Source of the DNA: Streptomyces atriruber
Lineage (GTDB): Bacteria; Actinomycetota; Actinomycetes; Streptomycetales; Streptomycetaceae
DNA: 53,454 nt
Assembly: GCF_001418325.1 (NCBI RefSeq)
Contig: NZ_LIPN01000075.1
Span: 1 to 53,454 of the forward strand
Direction: 5' to 3'
The translations under genes were made by a program, and so were the position numbers. Positions 52,073-53,454 of this stretch are shown here, in pieces. Position 1 is the first letter of the stretch, and each line of letters begins with the position of its first letter. The notes under the pieces are model-generated. The model was not told the origin of the DNA, made no database searches, and saw only the letters and a list, made by a program, of their open reading frames with translations.

Positions 52073-52576
52073 ATGCGTACCAATCAGATATGCGTCCGTA
52101 CCGGCCTGATCGCCACCGCCACCGCGCTGCCGCTTCTGCTGGCCGCTCCTTCGGCGTTCGCGGGCGGCGACCTCACCGTCACCGCCACCGGTTCCACCGT
52201 GCGGGCCACCACGGCCGCGTGCACCGACGGCGGCACGGCGTCGCTGATGGGCGCCGCCAATGCCAGCTTCGCCGGAGGCCAGCAGGCGGAGCTGGTGAAC
52301 GGCAGCGCCACTTGGCAGAACGTCGGCGCCGGTTCCTACACCGTGCTCGTCTCCTGCAAGGACGGCACGTCGGTCGGACCTCAGACCGTCACGGTCGGCA
52401 GCGCGCCGACGACCTCCTCGACGACCGCGCCCGCGCGCGGCGTCCGCGGAGGGCTCGGGGGCGGTTCCGAGGACCGGGGCACGCTCACGCTCGTCGGCGG
52501 CGGGACCCTGGTGGCCGCGGCAGCGGTCGGCGGCGTCTGGTACCTGCGCCGTCGCGGAGCCGCCGGACGTACCTGA
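52073..52576 (+). CDS. Surface protein with signal peptide and C-terminal anchor
   Basis: 167 aa, ATG 52073 with GGAGGG 7 nt upstream. Signal peptide CVRTGLIATATALPLLLAAP, then SAFAGGDLTV. The mature domain has two cysteines (AACTDGG, VSCKDGT), a Gly/Thr/Ser-rich linker, and a membrane helix GTLVAAAAVGGVWYLRRRGA near the C-terminus with a basic stop. It lacks an LPXTG motif. Probably membrane-attached and facing the wall; function unknown. Confidence 0.82.
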   Translation: MRTNQICVRTGLIATATALPLLLAAPSAFAGGDLTVTATGSTVRATTAACTDGGTASLMGAANASFAGGQQAELVNGSATWQNVGAGSYTVLVSCKDGTSVGPQTVTVGSAPTTSSTTAPARGVRGGLGGGSEDRGTLTLVGGGTLVAAAAVGGVWYLRRRGAAGRT

Positions 52577-52718
52577 TCGGGACCACGACCGGCACGGCAG
52601 CACCGACTGCCGCCCCTCCGTCACCACCGAGGAAGGGCGGCAGTCGCATGCCGAGGCACCCTTGCCCACCCCACCGAACCGACTTACCGTCCTCCCAGCC
52701 GACAGGGAGGGCGCGTTC

Positions 52719-53454
52719 ATGCCACGACCGCTCAGCGTTCAGCTCTACACTGTCCGCGATCAGCTCGTCGACGACCGGGAGGGGACGCTGCGCCGCCTAG
52801 CCGGTCTGGGGTACGGCGCTGTGGAGCCGTACGACGTGCTCGGCGACCCGAAGGGGCTGCGGCGGATCGTCGACGACCTCGGGCTCACCGTGTCCGGCAC
52901 GCACGCCGTGCAACTGCTCGGCCCGGAGCCGGGCCCCGTCCTCGACGCGGTGGCGACGCTCGGCACCGACCTGGCGATCGTCCCCGCGGGCATCCCGCCC
53001 GAGGAGTTCACCTCGCGCGACGGCCTCGCACGGACCGCCGACCGCCTCAACTCCCTGGCCGACGTGGCCCACGGACACGGCATACGCATCGGCTACCACA
53101 ACCACTGGTGGGAGATCGAGCCCCGCTTCCACGTCGGAACCGACGGACACGACGGAGCAGACGGACACGACGGAGCAGCAGGGCTCCCGCACGCCGTCGA
53201 CGTGCTCGCCGAACTGCTCGCCCCCGCCGTGTTCCTGGAGATCGACACCTACTGGGCGGCGGTCGGCGGCGCCGCGGTCCCCGAGCTCCTGCGCCGCCTC
53301 GGCGACCGCGTGCGGGCCCTGCACCTCAAGGACGGGCCCGGCACGAAGGAGGACCCGAACGTCGCGGTCGGCGGCGGCACCATGCCCGTTCCGGAGATCC
53401 TCGCCGCCGCGCCGGACGCCTGGCGGATCGTCGAGTTCGATTCCTGCGCGGGCG
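52719..53454 (+). CDS. Sugar phosphate isomerase/epimerase (TIM barrel), 3' end outside window
   Basis: The frame is open to the window end (at least 245 aa). ATG 52719 with GGGAGGG upstream. It starts RPLSVQLYTVRDQLVDDREG, TLRRLAGLGYGAVEPYDV; IRIGYHNHWWEI and VFLEIDTYWAAVGG, ALHLKDGPG give the metal-binding Glu/His/Asp pattern of AP-endonuclease-2-like isomerases. A GTDGHDGADGHDGAAG insert comes from a duplicated 18-bp unit. The substrate cannot be predicted. Confidence 0.9.
   Translation, partial: MPRPLSVQLYTVRDQLVDDREGTLRRLAGLGYGAVEPYDVLGDPKGLRRIVDDLGLTVSGTHAVQLLGPEPGPVLDAVATLGTDLAIVPAGIPPEEFTSRDGLARTADRLNSLADVAHGHGIRIGYHNHWWEIEPRFHVGTDGHDGADGHDGAAGLPHAVDVLAELLAPAVFLEIDTYWAAVGGAAVPELLRRLGDRVRALHLKDGPGTKEDPNVAVGGGTMPVPEILAAAPDAWRIVEFDSCAG
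53142..53177 (+). repeat. In-frame 18-bp tandem duplication
   Basis: GACGGACACGACGGAGCA occurs twice back to back, adding DGHDGA to the isomerase-like protein. It sits in a surface-loop-like Gly/Asp region between barrel strands. Confidence 0.85.

Noticed and set aside
1..53454. CRISPR arrays, tRNA and rRNA genes
   Set aside because: No regularly spaced repeats, cloverleaf-like sequences or rRNA-like segments were recognised by eye; a tRNAscan/Infernal run would settle it.

Overview
The window looks like chromosomal DNA from a Streptomyces or close relative. GC is very high with strong G/C bias at third codon positions, GTG starts and GGAGG-type ribosome sites are common, and the families are typical of streptomycetes (tandem universal stress proteins, ANTAR and STAS regulators, DUF5994, DUF4386, DUF1206, a PAP2/diacylglycerol-kinase fusion, a GH75 chitosanase). 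No rRNA, tRNA or CRISPR array was recognised.

Positions 1-17.9 kb form a stress/dormancy island like the DosR/DevR regulon. It has six universal stress protein (USP) genes or remnants, an Acg-type nitroreductase-like protein, a GH65 disaccharide phosphorylase with a beta-phosphoglucomutase-like HAD enzyme, divergent gap and ppdK, a DNA-binding/PNPOx-like fusion, Hsp20, a flavodoxin-like protein and the stub of a DevS-type sensor kinase. A 14-bp palindrome close to GGGNC-N4-GNCCC lies in three of its promoter regions. Phosphorolysis (phosphate instead of ATP) plus pyruvate phosphate dikinase (ATP from PEP, AMP and PPi) suggests ATP-sparing carbon metabolism for slow-growth states.

Positions 18.2-21.6 kb hold two decayed IS5-family copies flanking a coupled DUF4386 membrane-protein pair and a degenerate integrase-like gene. 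Positions 21.8-31.8 kb are a signalling region: Asp23/Gls24, a coupled STAS-acetyltransferase-ANTAR operon, a second GAF-ANTAR gene, DUF1206, a lipid kinase, a second acetyltransferase paralogue, a broken GAF-SpoIIE phosphatase, a PRC-barrel protein and two short ANTAR genes. Positions 31.9-34.9 kb carry small envelope or stress genes (two hydrophobic mini-proteins, one with a nonsense codon, DUF6328, CsbD) and two tandem genes sharing an unnamed domain.

Positions 35-46.7 kb are a lipid/envelope region with many pseudogenes: a fatty-acid desaturase and its broken ferredoxin reductase, an SPFH protein and an SPFH fragment, three DUF5994 copies, two copies of a second desaturase (one intact, one deleted) and an HNH nuclease gene with a stop codon. 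At about 46.7 kb the character changes abruptly to clean genes: dhaK-dhaL-dhaM, a secreted chitosanase, a fibronectin-III lipoprotein, a padR/SnoaL-like divergent pair with a palindromic operator, a cell-surface protein and a truncated sugar isomerase/epimerase. The first and last genes are cut by the window edges.
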